The notes beneath the pieces were generated by a model. The model saw only the letters and a list, made by a program, of their open reading frames with translations. It was not told where the DNA came from and made no database searches. 64,000 nt of DNA. Source: Hericium rajendrae (taxonomy: Eukaryota; Basidiomycota; Agaricomycetes; Russulales; Hericiaceae). Made by a program: the position numbers and the translations under genes. Below are positions 22,501 to 34,742 of this stretch, one piece after another. The stretch spans positions 1,302,001-1,366,000 of the forward strand of contig CM065881.1 in NCBI GenBank assembly GCA_033439255.1. Reading direction: 5' to 3'. Numbering within the stretch: position 1 is the first letter of the stretch; each line of letters opens with the position of its first letter.

Positions 22501-22887
22501 GCCCACGTATGACACGGCCAGAATGCACACACCTCCGCATCCGTCACCTCGGCGTCCAGCGCATCCACATTCACGGCCAGACTCTGCAGGCGCTCCTTCA
22601 CAGACTTGGACGAGGCGAGCTGTCTCTCGAAAGCTGGCAAATCGGAATGTATTCGGTCGTGGATTCTGGTCTATGACGCACGCAAGTCAGTCCACTACGA
22701 ATACCCGGAAGCATAGTAGTAGTACCTTGGTTTGGAGAATGGTATCTTCAAGTTCAGATAGCCATGATGCTGAAAGCTCGGCATTGAGTGTCTTCGTGCT
22801 CGCAGAGGCCACTTTGGAGAGGATCTGAGAGGATATGTCTTGCGGTATGCCTTTGCGCGGCAAATGCGAAGGTACGGGGAACGCCAT
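19571..22887 (-). CDS. ZW10: ZW10/Dsl1-like tethering and kinetochore subunit
   Basis: A multi-exon gene from MAFPVPSHLPRKGIPQD to the C-terminus ALFADTPQRGNIINKLM, which matches the conserved end of ZW10 (LF.DTP.R...I). The N-terminal half is helical with heptad-like stretches (SWLSELEDTILQTK; LEHLFRCRTLFDSLREL; VLQALKVSLR), as in the RINT1/Dsl1 family. ZW10 serves in the Golgi-to-ER tethering (NRZ/Dsl1) complex and, in many eukaryotes, the RZZ kinetochore complex. The middle (about 20,990-21,320) is an acidic disordered segment with repeated tryptophans (WGFGDED, DGWGFDDD, AWGWNDDDD, AWDDDPW). This resembles the yeast Dsl1 'lasso', whose Trp motifs bind COPI delta/alpha subunits. Most of the conserved C-terminal helical region is in exons between 20,530 and 19,571. 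Confidence 0.8.
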
Positions 22888-23169
22888 CTTGTTTTACCCT
22901 CGTCAGTGATCAAAATACATATGGGCGCTGCTGCTGATGGCGGCGTGGAGAGAACTTGAGCAATGAGCTCGACGTCGTGCGCGACGGCGAGCGCGTTCGT
23001 GGTGAAGGTGCGGCACGTGCGAAGTCCGGCATAACATGTCAACTTAAGGTTAGGGCTTATCGGGCACAATGGGGAGGCAGACAAGTCAATTCGTTATAAC
23101 ACGCCGGCTCAAAACCGGCTCGACAACAAGTATATATGTACGGAACAAAAAGTGCGAACAGTCGGACTA

Positions 23170-24597
23170 CTATGCCTTCACCTTCGCCGCCAATTCAACT
23201 GCATTTTTGCAAGCACCCAAAAGAGCAGTCAGTTGGATCTTCTCGCTGGCGCCGCTGGACAAACGGTATCTGCAAGTGACTATGTCAGAGATGCAAGTTG
23301 GAGATGCGCAGTGATAACATACTCAGTGGTAGCCATGTGGTCCAAAAGATATACGCGAGCTGGAGGAGGGAAATCAATTGTCTCGATATATTCGCAGGCG
23401 CCGACGAGGAGATCCTGCAAAGCCAGACCACGCTCTGTCTTCAAGGCATTTATCACTGTCGAAAAAGTTAGGTTATGTCCAATGAATGTCATGCCAGAGA
23501 AAGTTGCGTACTGTTGTATGAAGTGGTAAATTCGTCTGAAAGCATGGAATTGACCACTGTCTCTATGTCGGACGGGTGAGGATTGCCTGTGCAGTTGTAT
23601 ACTTCCGTCTCGCCTGTCGTGTCATATGCTGCATGACAAGCCTGAAGCACGTTCAGTGCTCGTCGCATATCGCCCTTCGAAAGCTTCAACAAAGCCTTCT
23701 TGCCGTCTTCCGTAACCTTCACGCTGTGACAGATTGAAAGAAGATATTTAGGACTAATCAGAATGTCCAAGCAAGTTGGGGGCTTACTTTTCGCATTGAA
23801 TAACATAATTAAGTCTTCTCTCGACCTCTACGATGGGCAAAGGCGAGAACCGGAAACGTGTACATCGACTCTGAATAGCGGGGATGATCTTGTTCACATA
23901 GTTGCATATAATGCAAAACCGGACGTTTCTTGTGTACTGCTCAATAACGCGACGGAGTGCAGCCTGGGCAGCGGTCGTCATCATGTCCGCTTCATCAAGT
24001 ATGATAAGTTTGTAGCCCTTGGAGAACAGAGTGCGCGTCTCGGCGAACTGCTTGATTTGCTCGCGAACAACATCAATACCGCGCTCATCCGAGGCATTCA
24101 GCTGAGTGCAAGTCAGATGTCGAAATGTGCTGAAAGGGGGCTGGCTTACTTCAAGAATCTGCTTCCGATAGTCATTCCCGTATATACGCCGGGCCACAGC
24201 CAAGATGGTCGACGTCTTGCCCGTCCCCGGTGGGCCATAAAAGAGAAGATGCGGCAGTCTGTTCTTCTCGATGAATTTCTCAACTACAATGGCGATTATC
24301 GTCGGGTCATATTCTGGTTGGATGGCCTAGCACTTACTAGTACTTGTAATGTCCTTGTGCGACACCACGTCATCCAGCGTCGCCGGACGGTACTTCTCAA
24401 CCCTGACATATACTGGACATGAGTAAGCTGTGACAGAGCTGGAAACGGTACATTACACACCATGGTAAAGTCTCGTCGTCCAACGCCGCAATACGCTCCA
24501 TCCGGTCTACGGCCTTGCCTTTGCCCTTCGCCGAGAATGACAGAGTTATCGGCTCAGTGTCCGAGTGCATTTCTTGGTCGCTATCCATGTTGTGCAA
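23170..24597 (-). CDS. RFC3: Replication factor C subunit 3 (AAA+ clamp loader; RFC5 in mammals)
   Basis: Begins MHNMDSDQEMHSD with a short acidic tail, then VEKYRPATLDDVVSH (RFC box II), the Walker A FYGPPGTGKTSTILA, LNASDERGIDVVREQIK, the Walker B LIILDEADMMT, ALRRVIEQYTRNVRFC, the sensor 1/SRC motif CNYVNKIIPAIQSRCTRFRF and GDMRRALNVLQACH. The end LTALLGACKNAVELAAKVKA fits the RFC collar. The LDEAD and SRC motifs and the QSRCTRFRF form are specific to the Rfc3/RFC5 subunit, which loads PCNA at primer-template junctions. The first exon ends at 24461. Met at 24588 is an alternative start. The gene is divergent from the ubiquitin-ribosomal fusion, and its promoter carries two ACGCGT boxes. 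Confidence 0.93.
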
Positions 24598-24705
24598 GTG
24601 ATATCAAAACTGCCACGAATCAAAGTAAAGCAGCAAAGACTTCAGCAAGAAGGCGTGCAGATGGTAGAGCCCCTCAGAATGCTTGCAAGTCGCGTCGCGT
24701 GTCGG

Positions 24706-24720
24706 ACGCGTCTGACGCGT
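24706..24720. promoter_or_regulatory. Paired ACGCGT elements (MluI cell-cycle box type) upstream of RFC3
   Basis: ACGCGT is present at 24706-24711 and 24715-24720, about 110-125 bp upstream of the RFC3 ATG. Clamp-loader genes are classic MBF targets in yeasts. The sequence match is exact; regulation is inferred. Confidence 0.5.
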
Positions 24721-24799
24721 TGGATCTCGCGTCCTCGGGCATGGCCGAGGCAAACCTTATTCTGCTCTCACGCACGAACCACCAACACAAATCCTCCGC

Positions 24800-24830
24800 T
24801 GACTCATCCTATCCTCCCCCGCCGATAAAA
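24800..24830 (+). promoter_or_regulatory. TGACTCA site and TATA-like box before the ubiquitin-ribosomal fusion gene
   Basis: TGACTCA (Gcn4/AP-1 core) at 24800-24806 is followed by GATAAAAG near 24824-24831, about 100 bp upstream of the ATG at 24927. The spacing suits a core promoter for a highly expressed gene. The bZIP match is short, so the assignment is tentative. Confidence 0.35.
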
Positions 24831-24926
24831 GCAAATTGCCGAGCTCTTTCCTCATCCAAGAACGGTCCTAGCTTTTGTCAAAGACTCCATCGTTGAATTC
24901 GTTGGACAGACAGGAGCGTCCGCAAG

Positions 24927-25643
<717 letters not shown>

Positions 25644-26085
25644 GCACAGGTACGATCGGTGTCGAGCGCCATATTAGCATGGTTGTAGGAACATTCATGT
25701 AGCTTTATGTACCGCTATGCTATCACAACGACATGCTTAGCTGCTTCATCTCATGCTTACTGGACCCGATACTTGAGATACTGTAGCTTCCATCGCTCGG
25801 TGAGCGGCTTGATCTGTTCCGCGTCCGTTCGATGCCGGTCCTTACCAACCCCTTAGCAGACTCGACATTGCTCGAATGTCGCGAGCAGATGAGGTCGGAC
25901 ATTTATAGTAATTCAAGTAAGTTATTTATCTAGCGCCGGAGGTGACCGGGTGCGCGTATAAGTCACAAGTGCATACAAAAGCAACCACAAACGGGTGAAT
26001 GGTTGCTCGACTCTTTGGTTTCATATGCAAAGCACTCAACGGAATCGCGAACGCCCCTACAGTAATGTCAACTTGAACCAGCATC
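25644..26085. other. Intergenic, no supported gene
   Basis: About 440 bp holding the 3' UTR of the ubiquitin fusion and the promoter of the HNH gene. No further feature seen. Confidence 0.5.
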
Positions 26086-27476
26086 ATGCCGCAGAGTTTA
26101 CCCGCATTTGATAACCTCGATCCCAACGATGTCCGTGCATACAACCTTGATCTCAGCGACCTCAGCCTTCGAACGGCCTATGATACTTGTCTCTGGCTAG
26201 AGTCCTTCTCAGGGTTGGAGGCATTCGCCACCAATCTTGAACATGACCGCTCCCATTCCATAATGACTGGAATATCTTCGACTCTCACCGCTCGCGTCCT
26301 CGGATACGCTCTACTCTATGCTCATAGTCAAGCTGGCCGTGGTGCGTTAATCCGGGAGGTCAATGAATGCAACCGCGATCTCGAATTGCTGGCCGGACTG
26401 GCCCATTTGTATGTGTTTGGGCTCATACGAGTCTGTGCGTTCCAATTTCCCGCGTCGTATCTCTCATTCCGTCGCACTAAAACGCATACAGTTCGCAATC
26501 CCGAAGACCCCACACCCGACACATCAAACTCCCAGAGCCCTAGGCGTTCTTTTGAACAGGCTCTGCTGGATGCCGAGCACCTGCTTCAGAAAACCTCGTT
26601 CACTGCTGCAGAATTACGAAAGCTCGTGAGTTTGTTTGCCTGCGTCTCTGTTCACTCTGTTCACTCACCCATATGTGCGCGCAGATATTGTTGCGTGAGG
26701 ACAATCGCTGTGCTTTCACCGGCTTGCTGAACATTGCGGCATTCGATATCGACACGGTGAGTCCAACCATAGGCCTGAAGATCGGTGAGGTGCAAGTGGC
26801 GCACATCATCAGTCAGTCCTTATCAGACGGAATAGAAGGGGTCACGCCAGCAGCTCGCGCCAAGGTATCAAGAACTCATCATTTGTTTTATATCTCTCGA
26901 ATTCATCTCATTTTCCAGTTCGACTGGGCAAGGACCGCAAGTGCAGTAATCGAGCGCTTTGGAGGTTTTAACAGCCGTGCCCTGCTCGGTGATCGGGGTC
27001 TCAACAGTCCCTTGAACGCGTTTTTGTCGGCAACTAACCCGCACGCTGCCTTTGACAAGCTCAATATGTGGCTTGCCCCTGTCAGAGTACGTTCGTCACC
27101 TAAAATTCCCCGGGTCTGTAGGCTGAGGAATAGCTAGACCGGCGATGATGAAATTATAGTCAACACTTACAACGTGAACTTCGTTGCTAATCACAAGCTG
27201 GTCCCTTCAGAGCTCATCCCTGCATTTACGGACGTCCGAACCCAAATCAAGTTCCAACCGTTAACTGTCGGCAGTCAGGTGATCCCGGCGCCCCATCCGG
27301 AGCTTATTGGCCTGCATGCGGCTTGTGCAAGAATCGCCCACATGTCTGGCACGGCAAAATATCTTGAAGAGCTCTTCAGGGATATAGATTCAATTTCGGT
27401 CATGACGGAGCCAGATGCCGCGTACGAGTTGACTCGGTCACTGAAAGTTCTGCAACTCGTCCGTGGCACGGCGTAG
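26086..27476 (+). CDS. HNH-nuclease-domain protein of unknown role (basidiomycete multigene family)
   Basis: Five exons (26086-26434, 26492-26625, 26685-26864, 26919-27086, 27138-27476) sum to 389 codons plus stop. The middle contains an HNH-type fold: LLREDNRCAFTG (the strand/knuckle before the first His) followed by VQVAHIISQSLSD (the H of HNH) and later LNSPLNAFLS and FDKLNMWLAP (Asn-bearing helix region), the usual layout of the fungal 'HNH nuclease domain-containing protein' family. N-terminal helices such as TARVLGYALLYAHSQAG precede it. These proteins are numerous and fast-evolving in Agaricomycetes and their function is unknown. No signal peptide is seen. Catalytic competence cannot be judged from sequence alone. 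Confidence 0.72.
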
Positions 27477-28195
27477 AAACCTTTGCAATCCATATAACCT
27501 CTTTTGTCCTCTCGTTATTGACTTGATAAGTCAGATCAGTGGAAGGGTGGGGAATCAGCTTGCGCGCCCGTAGCTGTCTGTGTGTCTGTATGATGCTCCG
27601 CGCCATTGGCTTCGGTTGGCGTGCCCGATGAATGTCTCGATCCGAAGCAAAGACGTCCAGATGCCGGTGACGCGGATGCGGAGGCTCTAAGATACAACTA
27701 GGCCACAATGTGTTCGTATAAGTGCTAGTCGATGGGCGGACGGGTGTCAGCGTACGTTAAGCGAGCATGGGGGCATGCGCTGATATGAGCTGGTCCGTCA
27801 TCGGATGTCCATGTCAACGACAACGATGAGCAGTTCCAAGGACGCTTCATGCCTGGAGTGAGGCGCGGCACGGTCGGGCCGCCGAACGCCGCACAGAGAC
27901 TGCCAGCCAATCAGGGCACCGCCTCCCAAATTTTTGGGCGGTGACTGCGAGGTTCCCCGTCCTGACCGCAACAACCACTCCCATTCTGAAGCTGAATCTG
28001 TCACCCCGTATACCCTCTTTGTTCATCTTATCCTCTCAAATTTACTAGCTAGACGCGATTCCTACCAAGAATACACCTCTCACCTGACTATAGATTTATA
28101 GATTTTTCCAAAAGCCGGTCACGCACTAGCACGGCATTCTAGACTTCCCTTTGTCCCGTCTATCGACAGCTTTTTGGCACCATACCACGATAACC
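27477..28195. other. Intergenic, no supported gene
   Basis: About 720 bp before the F-box/LRR gene. No conserved ORF; it presumably holds a 3' UTR and a promoter. A pyrimidine-rich stretch lies shortly before the start codon. Confidence 0.45.
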
Positions 28196-29854
28196 ATGCA
28201 TCAAGTGCTCCTCATAGACGAACTCCTTCGCACCATATTTTATCAAATAGACAGCGACGTGAATCGCCGTCCTGTCCTCCGGGGTTTTGCTCAGCTCGCC
28301 AGGGTCTGTAAGGCCTGGAAAGACCCAGCTTTGGATTACCTGTGGGCGTCCCTTGGATCGCTGGATCCCCTCTTATTTCTTATTCCTGGTGTCTCCAAGG
28401 TTGACGATGCATATGTGAGTATTGAGCTTCTGCCCAACGCGTCGCCATTTAACCCGAATACGTAGACTGTCCCGGACACCATCTCTTCGGCTGACGTCGC
28501 CAATTTCCTTACCTACGCTTCGCGAGTCCAGAGCGTATGCCAGTATTCTCGCAAATTCGTCAAAGTGCCTTCGGTGTTGCTTTCTCGCATTCTGCCCCAC
28601 TGCGCCAAGGACACTCTGTTTCCCCGCTTGGCAAATGCACGTTTCATTCTGCATGATTCGAACAAGCGGAACATCTTCCCTCCCACCCTGTACCTCTCCC
28701 CGCGTCTCACTACGTTGGCCGTCGACATCAGCTTCCTCAGCGGCATGCCGAATGCCGCCGCCGTCAACCAACCTGGGGAGGCGCTGTGCGTGTACCTAGC
28801 TGCCGTCGCGCGCGTTGCCAAGGGGCTAGAGCACCTTCGTCTCCGAGGACGCGTATGCGAACGGATGATGGATACCGTCGCAACGCTGACCGGTCTGAAG
28901 ATTTTGTCTCTGTGTATCGGGAGCGATATCAGCGCACAATCTCTCGCTGCCATCTCCGCTTTTCCACACTTGGAGGAGTTCCGCGTGCAACTGGACGCCA
29001 TGGATGCGCGTGCGCTCGATGAGGCCCTCCCCCTTGCGAATGAAGGCCATCCTTTCTTTCCCGCCCTCCAAACGCTGCACGTTCGTTCTTCGCCATCCGT
29101 CGCCGAGGTCCTGTTCTCCCACCTCGCATCCGACACTCACCTACACACCATTCGCCTTGAGGCAGACTTCAAGCCGCGCCCTGTCGACTGCTGGACTCCC
29201 GTGCTCTCCCTCCTCGCGGACAAACTCACACACACCCTCGCGGACCTCTCTCTCGAATGCCTCACCAACTTCTGCGAAGTCCCCGACCACGCCTTCCCTC
29301 CGCAGCTGCACTTCACCCTCGCCACGCTCTCCCCTCTCTCCAAGCTGACGCATCTCCGCAAGTTCCACCTCGACGCGTCCGTCCCCGCCGACCTCGGCGA
29401 CCGCGACCTCGCCGCGCTCGCGCAGTGGTGGCCGCACATCGAGGACCTCGGCCTCTGGACGCGCCCCATCGACGCCTTCGACTACCCAACCTACTTCACG
29501 CTCACACCCCGCGCGACGCCCGCAAGCCTCGCCGTGCTCGCCGCGCGCTGCCCCCGCCTGCGCACGCTCGCGCTCGCGATGGACGTCTCCGCGCTGCCCC
29601 CGCCCGCGCACCCGCCCATGGTGTGCGCGGCGCAGGGCGCGCTGCAGCGCCTCACGCTCGGGTGCGGGCGGACCGCCGCGCGCCCCGTCGACCCCGCTGC
29701 GCTTGCGGAGTGCGTGTACCGCTCGTTCCCCGCGCTCGGGCGCATCGACTTCGAGAGCGGCGGCGAGGCGGCGTGGGGCGAGGTGCTTGAGGGCTACTTT
29801 GGGCTGCAGGGCACCCCGCTGCGCGTGTCTGTCGAGGGCACGGAGGATAATTGA
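28196..29854 (+). CDS. F-box/LRR-like protein
   Basis: Two exons (28196-28414, 28466-29854) give 535 residues. The N-terminus HQVLLIDELLRTIFYQID ... FAQLARVCKAWKDPALDYLW is a clear F-box (Leu/Ile at the start, W near the end), the Skp1-binding module of SCF ubiquitin ligases. The rest shows irregular leucine-rich repeats, for example LRLRGRVCERMMDTVATL, LKILSLCIGSD, LEEFRVQLDAMD and LRTLALAMDVS. The 3' third is very GC-rich, which creates long spurious ORFs in other frames. The substrate is unknown; such F-box proteins are highly expanded in mushroom-forming fungi. Confidence 0.85.
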
Positions 29855-30416
29855 CTGCCGGTCTGGGTCGTTATGGGGAGGTTCCCACATCGTATTTATG
29901 CGCACTAATTATGCAGGCCCTTGTCCTGCAGCTAGACTGATAGATAACTTAGATTTTAGATATTCGGAGGTGGCCCTAGACTCACACATACGTGGTTTGG
30001 ATCGAACCTACCCTAGATCTTGTGCATATTTGTATACCCTAATCTTAATTTGCTATCCGTTGTCTCTATAGACTACAGTTTTTCACTCACGTAGTATCTT
30101 CTCGTGTACCTACTCGATCACTGTCAATATTGTTGTCTTACGACATGTCCTCGCCTCGTTCCTTGTACATATCGGGATTCTGGCGAAAACGAAGTGATAA
30201 TAGCGTTCCTCCTCCTCTCTTCACTTCCATACTCGCAAGACGTCGGAGTGACTGTACGTATTTCATAGTGCTGGTGGTTTGTTGACTTGTAGACATCTCA
30301 GTCCTGCGCTTGCAATCGTGATGACGTGATACACCATGTCGACTTGCGAATTCATAAGCCGGTAAGCAACTTGACTTAGACTTGCATCGTGACTCCCTTG
30401 AAGCACCGAGCGGCGT
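29855..30416. other. Intergenic, no supported gene
   Basis: About 560 bp, AT-rich after the F-box stop, with no conserved ORF. The last 35 bp belong to an 80-bp segment that recurs near 44.3 kb (see the repeat entry there). Confidence 0.5.
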
Positions 30417-32022
30417 ATGTCCAACGTATCCGAGCCCGCCCCGGAGACAGACGAGCTCAAGGAGTTCCGCAAGCAATGGCAAGCTGAATTGCAGCAGAAG
30501 CGCCAGCGCCAGCAGGCGTCAAGCTCGTATGCCGCTCCCGCAGGCCCGTCCACCGAGTCCACACCACCGGCACCGTCCTCGACCACGACCACGGACACGA
30601 CGGAGCATATCTCCCTCCCCACCAGCATACCGCCTCCATCTGCCCCCATCATCGTGAATGATGGCTCGCTGCGCGTGCAGAACCGCGCCTTGGAGGTATA
30701 CGCGCAGGCCGTACAATGCGAGCAGGCGAGCCGGCTGGACGAGGCGTTGCGGCTGTACAGGACGGCGTTCCGCCTCAACCCCGATGTTGACCGCGTCTAT
30801 CACAGGCTACAGCAGGGGACCCTGACCGCCACCGGGCCCGCTGGCGACACCGCCCCGCGGAAGGCGCTGCGCAGGACGTCCGTGTCCGAGGGCGCAGCCG
30901 AGGCGCTCGAGGTGTTGAAGCTGCCGTCTGCGCGCACACACTACCACGCGGAGCGCCCGCTGACAGGGGCACTGCTGCAGCTGGTGAAGACGTTCCCAGA
31001 GGAGCTTTCGTTCGAGCCAGAGGATGAGACGGCGCCGTGCTGCATTAATGCCTTGCCGGACGAGCTCTTGATCCACATCCTCGATTATCTGGACCACACG
31101 GCCATCGAACGCTTCGCGACGGTCAACAGGAAAGCGCGGGTAGTCACTTTGAATCCCAAGGCCTGGAGGTGCGTGTTCTCTGTGCTTGCGAGTCCGCGAT
31201 ATGTCACTCATGGGCATGCAGAACGTTTTGTAGAACTATATACAAGCCACCACAGATACCTGACGAGGAGACGTGTGATCAGATTGTAGAGGACGTGTAC
31301 TCGTTCGATTACCGCCGCATGTGGATCGAGCAGCCGAGAGTGCGCTTGGACGGCGTCTACATCGCGGTGTGCCATTATATGTGCGGGCGTCACTCTTATC
31401 CGTATCCAGGTCCATGTCTAATCGTTTTCATTGCCCGCAGACGACCAGGTCTGAGTGAGAATGCCTGGGTGAATGTACGTTACCCGTAGTCTCTGTGTCT
31501 ACTTGCTAAGCTGACCGACTTCCAGGTCAGCCATCTCATCACCTACCACCGATACCTGTTCGTATCTCACTATCTGTCTCACGCTGCTCGTCTAACATTT
31601 CTCCAGTCGCTTCTACCCCACTGGACAGGTGATCTCTCTCCTCGCGAACGAAGAGCACGAGCCACAGCACGTCATCCCCATGCTAAAGCCCAGCCTGCGC
31701 ATGAAGGTACGCCACTGCCGCCGCCCATCCTGCCCCTCCGCATCCGCCCCTAACGCGCGTCGCCTGCCAGGGCTTCTGCATCGGCAACTGGCAGCTCACG
31801 GACACCACGATCCACATCACGGACCTCGTCGACCCCGCAAATGCCGCGGCGAAGTACGCGTTCCAAATGCGCCTCGCGCTGCACGCGCGCCCGCTCGGCC
31901 GGTGGAACAAGCTCGACTTTGCGGGGTACGACTCGGTGAACGTCGCGACGGGCGAGGTGGCGCCGTTCGCGCTGAAGAACGAGCGGCCGTTCTGGTTCTC
32001 GAAGGTCCGGTCGTACGCGTAG
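30417..32022 (+). CDS. FBXO9: F-box protein of the FBXO9/Hrt3/Pof7 family
   Basis: Six exons (30417-31168, 31222-31380, 31441-31474, 31526-31557, 31607-31706, 31771-32022) sum to 442 codons plus stop. A TPR-like hairpin (ALEVYAQAVQCEQASRLDEA, about residues 90-125) precedes the F-box INALPDELLIHILDYLDHTA (about 208-227). The conserved C-terminal domain follows: RMWIEQPRVRLDGVYIAVCH, VNVSHLITYHRYLRFYPTGQ, LLANEEHEPQHVIPML and KLDFAGYDSVN. This is the architecture of the SCF substrate receptor FBXO9 (animals) and Hrt3/Pof7 (yeasts), linked to turnover of TTT-complex proteins and ergosterol/lipid regulators. The gene looks intact. A decayed copy of its 5' end lies near 44.3 kb. Confidence 0.87.
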
Positions 32023-32809
32023 ATAGATAGATGCGTGCGCGGTGTCTGGATGTGCCATTCGGGTCGTGATATCGTTGAGATAGTGAGATCCAGACATGCT
32101 CAATATACTTACTTATTTGTTCAGTTGGACGTTACGATGTCAAAGCAACACGGCTCTCATTATCTGTCGAAGACCCATGCGCGAGTGCAACTGGTACTCG
32201 CGCGGTGTGAAGTCCCTCAGGTGAATCTATCACATAATAAGATGGACGAATTGGGGCAGAAAGTACATTCTCATGATTGTTTCAAATTTCCTCTAGACGT
32301 AGGCCAGTGCGTTACCAGGGCGCGTTCCAGCGTCCCGTATGACTAAAGAGGGTTCCGAATCGGTTCTTCTGGCACTGGGTACACGGCCGATTTCATGTGA
32401 TCCACGTCATTCATGAATCTCCTACGCACTGCCCGTCAGCAGGAGTGCCACCTCGATATAAACAGGGTACGCATGACGATATCCCGTACAAGGCGGAACT
32501 GAGAGCAGGCCGGGCGGGCTTTCGCGTGCCATCAGTATATTGTGCCGGGACATCTCTGTGCAAGCTTCATGGGCATCAGGGCTGCACTCTGTGTGCAGGG
32601 ATCGTGATCGAACGAAAGCTTAAGTTGTACCCCGAAAGAGGATATCTCTCTGTAGACATCCTCTGTATCGTCCCTACATTGAACAACGTCAGCATCGAGC
32701 GTCCAGAACAGAAAATGCGATTAACCCACTTCGCGTCTTTTGACAATTTGTAGCCATGGGGGCAGCATCTCTCCAAGCTGCTGCTACTAGCAGCAGGCAC
32801 AAGAACGTG
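32023..32809. other. Intergenic, no supported gene
   Basis: About 790 bp after the FBXO9-like stop. Only short ORFs without motifs are visible. Confidence 0.45.
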
Positions 32810-33240
32810 TCAGAATTGTAGCACCGCATCTGCAGCTACTTGTAAGAATGGATGCTGTTTGCCAACTCCCCGGTCGATAACGGCCTGACCAAGCAAGTCC
32901 TCGGTCATTGTGAGGTTTCTCTGCTTCCAAGCGTATACCTCGGAGTTCTCTGACACTTGTCTCGAACCAGCCAAAAACCAGGGAATGGCGACACCCGGGA
33001 GGAGCTCCAGCCTCTCGTAGAGCCATGTCTCGCGCGCGATAGAGAGCCAACTTGTTGTCTGAGCATGGCGGAAAGCGTTAGAACTCCCAGTTCCCTGACG
33101 AGGTTGAACGGCTTGTGCCAGTTGCTGGAAATAGGTTCTTGTGCCTGGAATGGGACGACGAGGTCTTGCGGGACGGATGGCTTGGGGAGCGCGACGGTGA
33201 TCGCAGATCCACCGCCCTGGAGGGTCAGTCGCAACTGGTC
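32810..33240 (-). pseudogene. Remnant resembling a basidiomycete protein-kinase-like gene
   Basis: On the minus strand the phrase RETWLYERLELLPGVAIPWF is followed, in the neighbouring frame, by FGWFETSVRELRG. Together these resemble the 'E.W.Y..L..LQG..IP...GWFE' signature of fungal kinase-like domain proteins, so the pieces look like one ancestral stretch split by a frameshift. Upstream, VALPKPSVPQDLVVPFQAQE and HKPFNLVRELGVLTL may be part of the same gene. No ATP-binding or HRD motif is visible, and a stop follows soon after. A real but unrecognised short gene is possible. Confidence is low. Confidence 0.35.
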
Positions 33241-34742
33241 AACTACATTTTGGGACTGTATGCGGGCCCGTTCCGTTAGTGCAGACCACCAAATATGTAA
33301 TAAAGCACTGACCAGAAATTTAATGCTGATCGTGCAAGGCGAGCAAGGAGAAGCCCCACATATGTGTTCGTCCTCCTAAAGTAGAGTTATTGCATACTTT
33401 AGCGGGCAGCCGACGGTTAACTCGTAGTGATACGATGGTAACACACGAGTGCATAGCACGTACCGATTCAAGACAGGTGTCTTAGTAGACTGCATAGCAC
33501 ATCTTTGACTTCATCATCCATAACTATAGGAGAGGGCGGGAGAGTAACTCGCACCTGTACATTGATCATGAGAGTAGTGGTCAAGTTGACATTGACAGAA
33601 GTCGTGGACTCGGAGGCCTTTGCGGGATGTATGCCGGGCCGAGCCGGCTCGCTCGTTCGCGGTCACCTGCTTTCGTCCTCCGAATCTGATTCTCTAGTCG
33701 CACACTCACCCCATCCAATTCCTCGCGCACATCTTCTGAGCTGGGGCTCGTAACTCGATAAGGCACCCATAGCGCCTACATTCGCGATGATCGGCGCGTG
33801 CATGCAACAAGCTCGCAGGGCTGGCGGTCGTTAGGAGCGGCACGCACTGGGACTTCAGCAGTGGTGAGTGAGAAATGAATGTTCGTAGACTCATCTAATG
33901 CCTCGAATTCGTCTCCGCCTCTTTAGGTTGTGGGCTGACATTGATCACTCTGTATCACTTAGGACAGGACTATAAACTGCGTAATTTCTGCTCTTGCCCG
34001 ATCGCTTTCGTTATCACGTCTGTTTCAGATGACACTCCTAGTCCACGCAAGTCCACTCGGCGCATCGTGCTTGCGCTGATGCTAAGTCTTTCATGTGCGA
34101 TATCACGTTTGACTCACAATATCACAATTATTAGTTTATTGAATGCGAGCGCTGCGGTAATTACCCGACGAACTGCATCCAGCGCGCGAGAGATCAACTC
34201 GCCATGCTGATCTATGAGCTATTCTTGACCGCGAGGGATTCTGGCGTACCGCAAACCGCAGGGAAGCAGGGACCGTAGGTGCCGGTGGTTTGGAGACATG
34301 GCTCGATACACACGCCTAATGGTGCTTATGCCTGATTTGCTGAATGTAATCGCGAGCAGCACCAAGCAGAGACTTATTGCGCAGTTTGTGACAGTCCGAC
34401 AACGAGCTCTGTATATCCCGCCAAATGTGGTTGCGAGATTCCGCTCCGTCGTTTGCAATGCCGTAGGGCAGTCGCAAGCTTATCTGTTGAAGTCAAGCTA
34501 AGATCCTTTTGAATGCACACGCTCAAGTACTCATCCCTCGGGCGCTTTTCCAGCCTCAGTTCTAAAAATTGCACGAGCGTCTGATCGCCTCGATGAGGAA
34601 TTGCCACTTCGAACGAGTGGACAGCCATATGCATGCACTATGCCGCGTGGCCTCCCACGTATCGACCTACGCTCACCAGCACGTCGTCGCAAACCAGCTA
34701 CTGCCTTCAACAACCACCGATTTCACCAGTGTACTACAAACA
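33241..34742. other. Intergenic, no supported gene
   Basis: About 1.5 kb upstream of the NACHT-WD40 gene. No ORF with a recognisable domain or splice chain was found. GC content is near the host average, unlike the gene that follows. Confidence 0.45.

Noticed and set aside
24706-24720. ACGCGT boxes as certain MBF sites
   Set aside because: The hexamer also occurs singly in coding and intronic DNA of this window at roughly chance frequency, so it is kept as a hypothesis only.
29141-29905. Long minus-strand ORF (254 codons) opposite the F-box/LRR gene
   Set aside because: It is a shadow of a very GC-rich coding region, with a Glu/Arg/Ala-biased composition and no motif.
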